A stretch of DNA of 64,000 nucleotides, taken from positions 372,001 to 436,000 of the forward strand of contig NZ_FNMZ01000004.1 of assembly GCF_900106695.1 (NCBI RefSeq). Direction: 5' to 3'. Below the pieces are notes generated by a model. That model did no database searches. It worked only from the letters and a program-made list of their open reading frames with translations, and was not told the origin of the DNA. Shown piece by piece: positions 32,604 to 40,774 of this stretch (position 1 is the stretch's first letter; every line of letters starts with the position of its first letter). The DNA comes from Albimonas donghaensis. Its GTDB lineage: Bacteria; Pseudomonadota; Alphaproteobacteria; Rhodobacterales; Rhodobacteraceae. The position numbers and the translations under genes are program-made.

Positions 32604-34316
32604 ATGCCGTATCCGCTCCGTTCCACCACCGCGCTCGCGCTGGCCCTGGGCCTGCTCGGCGCGCCGGCCTGGGCCGACATGGAGGCCGCCAAGGCCTTCC
32701 TCGACGCCGAGATCGGCGAGCTTTCGGCCCTGTCGCGCGCCGAGCAGGAAGCCGAGATGCAGTGGTTCATCGACGCCGCCAAGCCCATGGCGGGCATGGA
32801 CATCCGGGTCGTGTCCGAGACCATCACCACCCACGAATACGAATCCAAGGTGCTCGCCCCCGCCTTCACCGCCATCACCGGGATCAAGATCACCCACGAT
32901 CTGATCGGCGAGGGCGACGTGGTCGAGAAGCTGCAGACCCAGATGCAGTCGGGCGAGAACATCTATGACGGCTACATCAACGACTCGGACCTGATCGGCA
33001 CCCACTGGCGCTACCAGCAGGCCCGCAACCTGACCGAGTGGATGGAGGGCGAGGGCGCCGACGTCACCAATCCGGGGCTGGACCTGGAGGACTTCATCGG
33101 CCTCAGCTTCACCACCGGGCCGGACGGCAAGCTCTACCAGCTGCCCGACCAGCAGTTCGCGAACCTCTACTGGTTCCGCTACGACTGGTTCACCGATCCC
33201 GCGATCATGGCCGAGTTCAAGGAGAAATACGGCTACGATCTCGGCGTGCCGGTCAACTGGTCGGCCTATGAGGACATCGCCGAATTCTTCACCGGCCGCG
33301 AGATCGACGGCCAGACCGTCTATGGCAACATGGACTACGGCAAGAAGGACCCGTCGCTCGGCTGGCGATTCACCGATGCCTGGATGTCGATGGCCGGCAT
33401 GGGCGACAAGGGCGAGCCCAACGGGCTGCCGGTCGACGAATGGGGCGTCCGGGTCAACGAGAATTCGCAGCCCGTCGGCTCCTGCGTGGCGCGGGGCGGG
33501 GCGACGAATTCCCCGGCGGCGGTCTATGCCATCGAGAAATACGTCAAGTGGCTCAATGAGTTCACGCCCCCCGCCGCGGCCGGCATGACCTTCGGCGAGG
33601 CCGGGCCGGTCCCCGCCCAGGGCGCCATCGCCCAGCAGATGTTCTGGTACACCGCCTTCACCGCGGACATGGTCGGCGACGGCGCCGCGGCGGTGCTGGA
33701 CGAGGACGGCATGCCCAAGTGGCGCATGGCCCCGTCCCCGCACGGCGCCTACTGGGAAGAAGGCATGAAAGTGGGCTACCAGGACGCGGGCTCCTGGACG
33801 CTGATGAAGTCGACCCCGGTGGACCGCGCCAAGGCCGCCTGGCTCTACGCCCAGTTCGTCACCTCCAAGACCGTGGACGTGAAGAAGGCCCATACCGGGC
33901 TGACCTTCATCCGCGAATCCACCATCCAGCACGACAGCTTCACCGAGCGGGCGCCGAAGCTCGGCGGCCTGGTGGAGTTCTACCGCTCTCCCGCCCGCGT
34001 GCAGTGGTCGCCCACGGGGACCAACATCCCCGACTACCCCAAGCTGGCGCAGCTGTGGTGGCAGAACATCGGCGACGCGTCCTCGGGCTCGAAGTCGGCG
34101 CAGGAGGCGCTGGACAGCCTGTGCGAGCAGCAGGAGCGGGTGCTTCAGCGGCTGGAGCGGGCCGGCGTGCAGGGCGACCTGGGTCCGAAGCTGAACGAGG
34201 AGATGGACGCGGAGCACTGGCTCTCCCAGCCCGGCGCGCCGAAGCCGAAGCTGGACAACGAGAAGCCGGAGCCGATGACCGTCTCCTATGACGAGCTGAT
34301 CTCGTCCTGGAAGTGA
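32604..34316 (+). CDS. glpV: Glycerol ABC transporter substrate-binding protein GlpV
   Basis: A 570-residue periplasmic binding protein, longer than ordinary sugar-binding proteins but normal for GlpV. A signal peptide is clear (ALALALGLLGAPAWA, cleavage after about residue 24). The mature part has the extracellular-solute-binding fold, with ETITTHEYESKVLAPAFTAITGIKITHDLIGEGDVVEKLQ recognisable across residues 73-112 and an aromatic-rich pocket region (QFANLYWFRYDWF). GGAGG is located about ten bases before the ATG. It is the last gene before a clean intrinsic terminator, closing the importer operon. Confidence 0.92.
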   Translation: MPYPLRSTTALALALGLLGAPAWADMEAAKAFLDAEIGELSALSRAEQEAEMQWFIDAAKPMAGMDIRVVSETITTHEYESKVLAPAFTAITGIKITHDLIGEGDVVEKLQTQMQSGENIYDGYINDSDLIGTHWRYQQARNLTEWMEGEGADVTNPGLDLEDFIGLSFTTGPDGKLYQLPDQQFANLYWFRYDWFTDPAIMAEFKEKYGYDLGVPVNWSAYEDIAEFFTGREIDGQTVYGNMDYGKKDPSLGWRFTDAWMSMAGMGDKGEPNGLPVDEWGVRVNENSQPVGSCVARGGATNSPAAVYAIEKYVKWLNEFTPPAAAGMTFGEAGPVPAQGAIAQQMFWYTAFTADMVGDGAAAVLDEDGMPKWRMAPSPHGAYWEEGMKVGYQDAGSWTLMKSTPVDRAKAAWLYAQFVTSKTVDVKKAHTGLTFIRESTIQHDSFTERAPKLGGLVEFYRSPARVQWSPTGTNIPDYPKLAQLWWQNIGDASSGSKSAQEALDSLCEQQERVLQRLERAGVQGDLGPKLNEEMDAEHWLSQPGAPKPKLDNEKPEPMTVSYDELISSWK

Positions 34317-34340
34317 TCCGGGACTGAGCGTCTCAAGATC

Positions 34341-34375
34341 GGAGGCCGCGGGTTCGCTCGCGGCCTCCTTGCGTT
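34341..34375 (+). terminator. Intrinsic terminator after glpV
   Basis: A perfect 10-base-pair stem GGAGGCCGCG / CGCGGCCTCC (34341-34350 with 34359-34368) with an 8-base loop is followed by TTGCGTTT. It lies 24 bases after the glpV stop. Confidence 0.8.
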
Positions 34376-34500
34376 TCGCCCCCTCTCGCCCCCCTCGCCC
34401 CCCCTCGTTCACGCCGGCCGCGACCCCGCGCCGGCTCGCGCCCCCGGGCCCGGCTCGGGCAGGGTCGCGCCTCCCAGACAGTCCGCGCCGGAGCCTCGCC

Positions 34501-35643
34501 ATGACCCCGTTCTCCTTCCTCACCGCGCAGGAAATCCGCTTTGGCCGCGGGACCGCCGAAGGCGCGGCGGCGGCGGCGGCGGGGATGGGCGCGCGGGCGC
34601 TGCTGGTCCATGGCGCGACCGCGGCGCGCGCCGACTGGCTGGCCGAGGCGCTGGAGGCAGCGGGGCTCGTCGCCGCCCGCTTCGCCTGCCCCGGCGAACC
34701 CGACGTCCCCCTGATCGAGGCCGGCGTGGCCGCCGCGCGCGCCCATGGCGCGGAGGTGATCCTGTCGCTGGGCGGCGGCGCCGCCATCGACGCGGGCAAG
34801 GCCATCGCGGCGCTGGCGCCCGCCGCCCGCCCGATGATGGACCATCTCGAAGTCGTCGGCCGCGGCCTGCCGCTGGAGACCGCGCCCCTGCCCTTCATCG
34901 CCCTGCCCACCACCGCCGGCACCGGGGCGGAAGTCACCAAGAACGCCGTCATCCTCGCGCCCGGCGACCGGCGCAAGGTCTCGCTCCGCGACGCGCGCAT
35001 GCTGCCCCGGCTCGCCATCGTCGACCCCGCCCTGACCGACGGCGCGCCGCGGGCGGTGACGTTGGCCAGCGGGCTCGACGCCGTGACCCAGGTGATCGAG
35101 CCGTATCTGTGCGCCCGCGCCAACCCGCTGACCGATGCGCTGTGCCGCGACGCGATCCCGCGCGGTCTCGCGGCGCTGGCGGCGCTGATGGCGGGCGAGG
35201 ACGCGGAGGCCCGCGACGGCCTGGCCTGGACCAGCCTTTGCGGCGGGCTGGCGCTGGCCAATTCGGGGCTGGGCGCGGTGCACGGGCTGGCCGGCGTGAT
35301 CGGCGGCATGGCCCCCTCGGCCCCCCATGGCGCGGTCTGCGGAGCGCTGCTGCCGGCGATCCTCACGGCCAACGAGACCGCCCTGGCCGCCGGCGCCTCC
35401 CCCCGTTTCGCCGAGGTCCGGGGCTGGATCGCCGCCGCGCTTGGCGGCGACCCGGCCGAAGCGCCCGCGACGCTGGCCGCCTGGGGACGGGCGCAAGGGC
35501 TGCCGGGGCTCGGCGCCATGGGCGTGGCGGAGGCGGAACTGGGCGCCATCGCCGAGGCCTCGGCCGCCTCGTCCTCGATGAAGGCCAACCCGGTCCCCCT
35601 GCCCCCTCCGGCGCTGATCGAGGCGATGCGCGCCGCCTGGTGA
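34501..35643 (+). CDS. Iron-type (group III) alcohol dehydrogenase
   Basis: A 380-residue NAD(P)-dependent oxidoreductase of the Fe-ADH/dehydroquinate-synthase-like family. The cofactor motif GGGAAIDAGK lies at 91-100 and PTTAGTGAEVTKNAV at 136-150. Of the four metal ligands expected, Asp193, His261 and His276 are in place, but the second position is Gln197 (GLDAVTQVIEPY), where FucO-type enzymes have His. That variant recurs in a subfamily of these enzymes and may change the metal or substrate. The ATG at 34501 begins right at the conserved N-terminus. It follows the glpV terminator, so it is a separate transcript, although it could oxidise glycerol or a related alcohol. Confidence 0.9.
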   Translation: MTPFSFLTAQEIRFGRGTAEGAAAAAAGMGARALLVHGATAARADWLAEALEAAGLVAARFACPGEPDVPLIEAGVAAARAHGAEVILSLGGGAAIDAGKAIAALAPAARPMMDHLEVVGRGLPLETAPLPFIALPTTAGTGAEVTKNAVILAPGDRRKVSLRDARMLPRLAIVDPALTDGAPRAVTLASGLDAVTQVIEPYLCARANPLTDALCRDAIPRGLAALAALMAGEDAEARDGLAWTSLCGGLALANSGLGAVHGLAGVIGGMAPSAPHGAVCGALLPAILTANETALAAGASPRFAEVRGWIAAALGGDPAEAPATLAAWGRAQGLPGLGAMGVAEAELGAIAEASAASSSMKANPVPLPPPALIEAMRAAW

Positions 35644-35713
35644 GGCCGGGCGCAGGGGGCGCCCGTCCCCGGGCCCGCGTCGGCCAGGCCGCCTGCCCGA
35701 GGGCGAACGCGGA

Positions 35714-36142
35714 TCAGTCGGGGGCCCGCGCCAGCAGCAGGCTGGTCTCGCTGTTCGACACGCCCTGGATCTCACGCAGTTCGCGCAGCGCCCGGTCGAA
35801 CCCGGCGAGGCTGCGGGCCCGCAGCTCCACCACCAGGTCCCAGGCGCCGCTGGTCGAATGCACCGCCGACACTTCGGGAATGGCGCGCAGCTTGCGGATC
35901 ACCTCCCGCGACATGCGGCCCTGAAGCTCCACCATGGTGATGGCGCGGACCGCGTCCTCGTCCTCCAGGTCGGTCTCGATGGTGAAGCGGCGGATGCGGC
36001 CCTCACGCACCAACCCGTCCAGCCGGCTGCGCACGGTGGTCCGCGACACGCCGGCGATCAGCGCCAGTTCGGTGATCGAGGCGCGGGCGTCGTCGCGCAG
36101 CGCGGCCAGCAGGCGGCGGTCGGTGGCGGTCGGTTCGGCCAT
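35714..36142 (-). CDS. Lrp/AsnC-family transcriptional regulator
   Basis: A 142-residue feast/famine regulator. The N-terminal AsnC-type helix-turn-helix reads ITELALIAGVSRTTVRSRLDGLVREGRI. The C-terminal RAM domain that binds an amino acid includes AIPEVSAVHSTSGAWDLVVELRA. It is divergent from the arginase and ornithine cyclodeaminase genes across 181 bases containing TTGCG-type palindromic sequences, so arginine- or ornithine-responsive control of those genes is likely. Confidence 0.93.
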   Translation of the reverse strand: MAEPTATDRRLLAALRDDARASITELALIAGVSRTTVRSRLDGLVREGRIRRFTIETDLEDEDAVRAITMVELQGRMSREVIRKLRAIPEVSAVHSTSGAWDLVVELRARSLAGFDRALRELREIQGVSNSETSLLLARAPD

Positions 36143-36220
36143 GTCGGGCTCCGGTCAGGGGCGGGGGGAATCGCGGTCGAGTCGCCGCCTCGCCTTGCCA
36201 TAATGCACGCAGACCCGCCG

Positions 36221-36252
36221 TTTTGCGAAGAATGGCCGCCGAATTGCGCAAA
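36221..36252. promoter_or_regulatory. Operator-like inverted repeat between the Lrp and arginase genes
   Basis: TTTTGCGAA (36221-36229) and TTGCGCAAA (36244-36252) form an interrupted inverted repeat with TTTGCG/CGCAAA arms; the second contains the self-complementary TTGCGCAA. It lies in the AT-richer part of the divergent gap. A TTATG on the minus strand near 36200 could be part of a -10 for the Lrp gene. Confidence 0.45.
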
Positions 36253-36323
36253 TCCCCCTCTTCGTCCCGCCACCCGCCCCGCGCAGAGTGCCGCCAGCCG
36301 AAACCGAGACGAGAGGATGAGAC

Positions 36324-37250
36324 ATGACCCGCAGCTGCCGGATACTTGGCGCGCCGATCCAGGAAGGCGCCTCGCAACCCGGCTGCGTGATGGGCCCCGC
36401 CGCCTTCCGCACCGCCGGCCTGCCCGAGACGCTGGCCGAACTGGGCTGGGACGTCACCGACCTGGGCGACGCCCGCCCCCGCGACCTCCCCCCGGCGGGA
36501 GAGCCCGACGACCGCCTGCGCAACCTCGCCCCCGTCGCCGCCTGGACCGAAGCGCTGGCCGCAAGCGCCCATGAGATGGCCCGCGACTGCGATCTGCCGA
36601 TCTTCCTCGGCGGCGATCATTCGATGTCGGCCGGCACGGTCAGCGGCGTCGCCCGCCACGCGGCCGATCTGGGCCGCCGGCAATTCGTGCTCTGGCTCGA
36701 CGCGCATCCCGACCTGCACAGCCCCGGCACCACGGTCAGCGGCAACCTGCACGGCGTGCCGGTCGCCTATTTCACCGGCCGTCCGGGGTTCGAGCGCTTT
36801 CCGCCCTGCCTCGCCCCGGTCGATCCGCGCGACCTGTGCATGATGGGCATCCGCTCGGTCGACATGGCGGAGCGGCGGCTGATCGCCGACGCCGGCATCG
36901 TCACCCATGACATGCGCGCGCTGGACGAAAACGGCGTCGCCCGACCGCTGGCGGCCTTCCTGGAGCGGGTGGCGCAGGCGAACGGGCGGCTGCATGTCAG
37001 CCTCGACGTCGACTTCCTCGACCCCGCCATCGCGCCGGCCGTCGGCACCACCGTTCCCGGCGGGGCCACCTTCCGCGAGGCGCATCTGATCATGGAGATG
37101 CTGCACGACAGCGGCCTCGTCACCTCGCTGGATCTGGCCGAACTGAACCCCTTCCTGGACGAGCGCGCCCGCACCGTCCGCCTGATGACCGACCTGGCGG
37201 CGAGCCTCTTCGGCCGCCGCGTGCTCGACCGCGCCACGGGAACCCTCTGA
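36324..37250 (+). CDS. rocF: Arginase
   Basis: A 308-residue binuclear manganese hydrolase that converts arginine to ornithine and urea. The metal motifs are GGDHS (96-100, His99), DAHPD (126-130) and the SLDVDFLDP block near residue 230. The NLHGVP loop following DLHSPGTTVSG is typical of true arginases rather than agmatinases. It is followed one base later by ornithine cyclodeaminase, giving a two-step route from arginine to proline. The start at 36324 is a good ATG behind GAGAGGATGAG. Confidence 0.93.
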   Translation: MTRSCRILGAPIQEGASQPGCVMGPAAFRTAGLPETLAELGWDVTDLGDARPRDLPPAGEPDDRLRNLAPVAAWTEALAASAHEMARDCDLPIFLGGDHSMSAGTVSGVARHAADLGRRQFVLWLDAHPDLHSPGTTVSGNLHGVPVAYFTGRPGFERFPPCLAPVDPRDLCMMGIRSVDMAERRLIADAGIVTHDMRALDENGVARPLAAFLERVAQANGRLHVSLDVDFLDPAIAPAVGTTVPGGATFREAHLIMEMLHDSGLVTSLDLAELNPFLDERARTVRLMTDLAASLFGRRVLDRATGTL

Positions 37251-37251
37251 C

Positions 37252-38337
37252 ATGACCCATTCCGTCCCCCCGCCGCCCCGCCCCGCCACGGCGCCCGCGC
37301 CGTCCGAACTGGCCTGGGTGCCCTTCGTCTCGGTCCAGAACATGATGGCGCTGATCAACGGCATCGGACTGGAGACCGCGCTGCGCGAGCTCGCCGACTA
37401 TATCGAGGCCGACTTCCGCCGCTGGCCGGACTTCGACAAGACCCCGCGCGTCGCCTCGCATTCCCGCGACGGGGTGATCGAGCTGATGCCCACCGCCGAC
37501 GCCGAGAGCTACGGGTTCAAATACGTCAACGGCCATCCCGCCAACCTCAAGGCCGGGTTCCAGACGGTCACGGCCTTCGGCGTGCTGGCCTCGGTCGCCA
37601 ACGGCTACCCGCTGCTGCTGACCGAGATGACCGTGCTGACCGCGCTGCGCACGGCGGCGACCTCGGCGCTTGTCGGCAGGCTTCTGGCGCCGAAAGGCGC
37701 GCGGACCATGGCGATGATCGGCGCCGGCGCGCAATGCGAGTTCCAGGCGCTGGCCTTCCGGGCGATCTGCGGGATCGAGACGGTGCGGATCCACGACATC
37801 GACCCCGCCGCGACCGCGAAGGCGCTGCGCAACCTCGCGCGGCACGGGCTGGAGGCGGTCGCCTGCGGCTCGGCGCAGGACGCGGTGGAGGGGGCGGAGA
37901 TCGTGACCACCTGCACCGCCGACAAGCAGAACGCCACCATCCTGACCGACAACATGATCGGGGCCGGGGTGCATATCAACGCCATCGGCGGCGACTGCCC
38001 GGGCAAGACCGAGCTGCATCGCGACATCCTGCTGCGCGCCGGGATCTTCGTGGAATATCCGCCCCAGACCCGGATCGAGGGCGAGATCCAGCAGCTCGCC
38101 CCCGACCACGAGGTGACCGAGATCTGGCAGGTGCTGCGCGGCGAGGCCGAGGGGCGCCGGGATGCGGCCCAGATCACCCTCTTCGACAGCGTCGGCTTCG
38201 CCATCGAGGATTTCAGCGCCCTGCGCTGGGTCCATGACCGGGCCCGCGCCGCCGGCTGCGTCGAGCGGCTGGACATGCTGGCGGATCCGGACGACCCGCG
38301 CGACCTGTTCGGCATGCTGGACCGCGCCGCCGGCTGA
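37252..38337 (+). CDS. ocd: Ornithine cyclodeaminase
   Basis: A 361-residue NAD-dependent enzyme of the OCD/mu-crystallin family that turns ornithine into proline and ammonia. A Pro/Ala-rich leader (about 1-18) precedes the core. The conserved KYVNGHPANLKAGFQTV stretch, the TEMTVLTALRTAATSAL block and the Rossmann motif MAMIGAGAQCEFQALAF are present. NAIGGDCPGKTELH with its catalytic-region Asp follows the pattern of genuine ornithine cyclodeaminases. It begins one base after the arginase stop, so the two are one operon. Confidence 0.94.
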   Translation: MTHSVPPPPRPATAPAPSELAWVPFVSVQNMMALINGIGLETALRELADYIEADFRRWPDFDKTPRVASHSRDGVIELMPTADAESYGFKYVNGHPANLKAGFQTVTAFGVLASVANGYPLLLTEMTVLTALRTAATSALVGRLLAPKGARTMAMIGAGAQCEFQALAFRAICGIETVRIHDIDPAATAKALRNLARHGLEAVACGSAQDAVEGAEIVTTCTADKQNATILTDNMIGAGVHINAIGGDCPGKTELHRDILLRAGIFVEYPPQTRIEGEIQQLAPDHEVTEIWQVLRGEAEGRRDAAQITLFDSVGFAIEDFSALRWVHDRARAAGCVERLDMLADPDDPRDLFGMLDRAAG

Positions 38338-38398
38338 ACCGCCGGCCCGGCCGGTCCCGGGCGGAGGAGGGGGGGCGGGGCGGGGCGGGCCCCCCCCG

Positions 38399-39052
38399 TC
38401 AGGCTTCGGGCGGGCGCCGCAGCCCGTCGACGAACACATCGAGCAGGCGCAGCGCCGCGTCCTGCCAGTTGTCGGCCGGGCCGGGCGCGTAGCAGAAGCC
38501 GAACAGCGCCCGCATCACGTCCAGCGCCGAGATATCGTCGCGCAGCGCCCCGGCCTCGACCCCGCGCGCGACCAGCGCCGCGATGGCGTCGTGCAGGCGC
38601 GTCTTCACCTCCGCGAAAAGCGGGTCGTCGGCGTCGAGCGCCGGGCTCAGCACCGCCGCCATGCCGCGCTTGGTCGCCACCATCCCCACCGCGGCGTGCA
38701 GCCAGCGGCGCAGCGCCGCCTCGGGGTCGTTGAGCCGCGCGAGATCGTCGGACAGCGCCGCCAGCTCCTCAGCCTCGCGCCGGTAGACGGCCAGGAACAG
38801 CGCCTCACGCGTCGGGAAATGACGGTAGAGCGTGCCGATGCCGACCCCTGCGCGGCGGGCGACGGCTTCGAGGCTCGCCTCCGGGCCGCCCTGCGCGAAG
38901 ACGGCGCTGGCGGCGACGAGCAGCTTCTCGCGGTTGCGCAGGGAATCGGCGCGCGGCTTTCGCGCGGACCCGGCTTCGGCTCCCGCGTCCGGTCCCGATC
39001 TCCGCCCCTTTTCCGCGGCCGTCCGGCCGGCGCCTTCGCTCATCCTCGACAT
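38399..39052 (-). CDS. TetR-family transcriptional regulator
   Basis: A 217-residue repressor. A charged, probably disordered leader (about 1-38) comes before the TetR helix-turn-helix, NREKLLVAASAVFAQGGPEASLEAVARRAGVGIGTLYRHFPTRE in residues 40-83. The C-terminal ligand domain is Ala-rich, as usual. The start at 39052 gives MSRM; the second Met (39043) is equally possible. A GCGGAGG-GGG-CCTCCGC palindrome directly upstream (39065-39081) is a likely autoregulatory operator. It is divergent from the molybdenum hydroxylase genes and probably represses them until an aldehyde or heteroaromatic ligand is present. Confidence 0.92.
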   Translation of the reverse strand: MSRMSEGAGRTAAEKGRRSGPDAGAEAGSARKPRADSLRNREKLLVAASAVFAQGGPEASLEAVARRAGVGIGTLYRHFPTREALFLAVYRREAEELAALSDDLARLNDPEAALRRWLHAAVGMVATKRGMAAVLSPALDADDPLFAEVKTRLHDAIAALVARGVEAGALRDDISALDVMRALFGFCYAPGPADNWQDAALRLLDVFVDGLRRPPEA

Positions 39053-39064
39053 CGCCCTTGAAAA

Positions 39065-39081
39065 GCGGAGGGGGCCTCCGC
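39065..39081. promoter_or_regulatory. Probable TetR operator
   Basis: A perfect inverted repeat GCGGAGG-GGG-CCTCCGC lies 13 bases upstream of the TetR start, next to an A/T-rich GAGAATATG on the minus strand that could be its -10 region. Binding here would block the repressor's own promoter and could affect the divergent hydroxylase genes. Confidence 0.5.
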
Positions 39082-39260
39082 ATATTCTCTAACATGGTCG
39101 CGGCCGCGGCGGAACGCCTGCCCGCTCCGCGCCGCGTCGCCTGAATTCCGCGTGAGGCGCCCGGCCTCGCGCCTCTCCGCCTTCAGCTCGTGTCTTCGAT
39201 CCGTCGCACAGGCCCGCCCAGAGGTCGATGAAATTCGCCTCCAGACCCACGGGAGCTCCC

Positions 39261-39767
39261 ATGACCCATACCGTGAACCTCGTCCTCAACGGCGAGCGCC
39301 GAGCGATCGCGCTCGACGATCCGCGCGTCACCCTGCTCGACCTGCTGCGCGAGCGGCTGGACCTGACCGGGACCAAGAAAGGCTGCGACCGCGGCCAGTG
39401 CGGCGCCTGCACCGTCATCGTCGACGGGCGCCGGGTGAACGCCTGCATGAGCCTCGCCGTCACGCTCGACGGGGCCGAGGTGACGACCATCGAAGGGCTC
39501 GCGCAGAACGGCGAGCTGCACCCCGTCCAGGCCGCTTTCATCGAGCATGACGGCCTGCAATGCGGCTACTGCACGCCGGGCCAGATCATGTCCGCCGTGG
39601 CCCTGATCGCCGGGGGCGAGGCCGCCGATATCGGCGACGACCCCGAGCGCCTGCGCGAGGCGATGAGCGGCAACATCTGCCGCTGCGGCGCGCATCGCGG
39701 GATCATCGAGGCGGTGCTGGACGCGCGGACCCGCATGGCGGACGCGAAGAAGGAGCAGGCGGCATGA
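39261..39767 (+). CDS. Molybdenum hydroxylase small subunit, 2 x [2Fe-2S] (PaoA/XdhC-type)
   Basis: A 168-residue iron-sulfur electron-transfer subunit. The plant-ferredoxin-type cluster is ligated by the Cys residues of KKGCDRGQCGACTV and the following NAC; the second cluster by QCGYCTPGQ and GNICRCGAH. All eight cysteines are present. The ATG at 39261 follows GGGAG, whereas an earlier in-frame ATG at 39228 lacks one. There is no Tat signal, so this enzyme is probably cytoplasmic. Its stop overlaps the FAD-subunit start by 4 bases. Confidence 0.95.
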   Translation: MTHTVNLVLNGERRAIALDDPRVTLLDLLRERLDLTGTKKGCDRGQCGACTVIVDGRRVNACMSLAVTLDGAEVTTIEGLAQNGELHPVQAAFIEHDGLQCGYCTPGQIMSAVALIAGGEAADIGDDPERLREAMSGNICRCGAHRGIIEAVLDARTRMADAKKEQAA

Positions 39768-40774
39768 ACCGGTTCGACTATATCCGCCCCGCCTCGCTGG
39801 AGGAGGCGCTGGCCGCCGGCGCGCGCCCCGGCGCGGCCTATCTCGCCGGCGGCACCAACCTGCTGGACCTGATGAAGGTCGGCGTCGCCGCCCCCGCCCT
39901 GCTGGTCGACGTCACCCGCCTGCCGGGGCTCGACGCGATCGAGGAGACCGCCGAGGGCGATCTGCGCATCGGCGCCATGGTCCGCAATTCCGACATCGCC
40001 CGGGCGCCCGAGATCAAGGCGCTGTTCCCGATGCTGGCGGAGGCGCTGCTGTCCGGCGCCTCCGCCCAGCTGCGCAACGCGGCGACCGCGGGCGGCAACG
40101 TCCTGCAACGCCCGCGCGCGGCGCTGCTGGACGGGATGCGGGGCGATGACCGCGACCTCGCGGTGCTGGGCTGGACCGACGCCTGCGCTTGCGTGCATCC
40201 GTCCGACTTCGCGGTGGCGCTGGCGGCGCTGGACGCGCGGCTGGAGATCGCGGGGGCCGCTGGCCTGCGCGCGGTTCCGCTGGCCGACTTCCTGTCCCTG
40301 CCCGAGGGCGCGGCCGAGGCGGTTCCGGCGCTGGCGGCGGGCGAACTGCTGACCGCGGTGGTCCTGCCCGCCGCCGCGGCCCGCGTCGCCGGCCACGCGC
40401 GCTATGTGAAGCTGCGCGAGCGGACCTCCTTCGCCTTCGCGCTGGTCTCCGTCGCCGCGGCGCTGGAGATGGAGGGCGGGCGCATCCGCTCCGCCCGCCT
40501 GGCGCTGGGGGGCGTGGCGCACAAGCCCTGGCGGACCCCGGCGGCGGAGGCGGCGCTGGCCGGCGCCGCCCCCGGCCCGGAGGTTTTCGCCCGAGCCGCC
40601 GCCCTGGCGCTGGAGGGCGCGGCCCCTTCCGGCGACAACGCCTTCAAGATCGAGCTGGCGCGCCGGCTCGTCGCCCGCGCGCTGGCGCTGGCCGCGGCGG
40701 GGACGCCGGCGCGCGTGCCCGCCCTGCCCGCCTCCCCCCTCGACGCCGACCATGGAGCGCCCGCTTATGTCTGA
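39764..40774 (+). CDS. Molybdenum hydroxylase FAD-binding medium subunit (PaoB-like, Fe-S insert missing)
   Basis: A 336-residue flavoprotein subunit. The FAD-binding LAGGTNLLDLMK loop and ATAGGNVLQR (107-116) are present, and HPSDFAVALAALDA follows. Between them, PaoB-type proteins carry a Cys-rich stretch of about 36 residues (QRTRC...CNKR...GSGC) that binds a [4Fe-4S] cluster. Here only about 20 residues remain, with none of those cysteines (QRPRAALLDGMRGDDRDLAV). The frame is intact, so this looks like an in-frame loss rather than a break. The start overlaps the small-subunit stop (ATGA). The subunit passes electrons from the Fe-S clusters to FAD and an acceptor. Confidence 0.92.
   Translation: MNRFDYIRPASLEEALAAGARPGAAYLAGGTNLLDLMKVGVAAPALLVDVTRLPGLDAIEETAEGDLRIGAMVRNSDIARAPEIKALFPMLAEALLSGASAQLRNAATAGGNVLQRPRAALLDGMRGDDRDLAVLGWTDACACVHPSDFAVALAALDARLEIAGAAGLRAVPLADFLSLPEGAAEAVPALAAGELLTAVVLPAAAARVAGHARYVKLRERTSFAFALVSVAAALEMEGGRIRSARLALGGVAHKPWRTPAAEAALAGAAPGPEVFARAAALALEGAAPSGDNAFKIELARRLVARALALAAAGTPARVPALPASPLDADHGAPAYV

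Noticed and set aside
39089-39541. A 150-codon minus-strand frame overlapping the hydroxylase small subunit
   Set aside because: It lies opposite the [2Fe-2S] motifs, has no recognisable domain and shows the biased composition of shadow frames.
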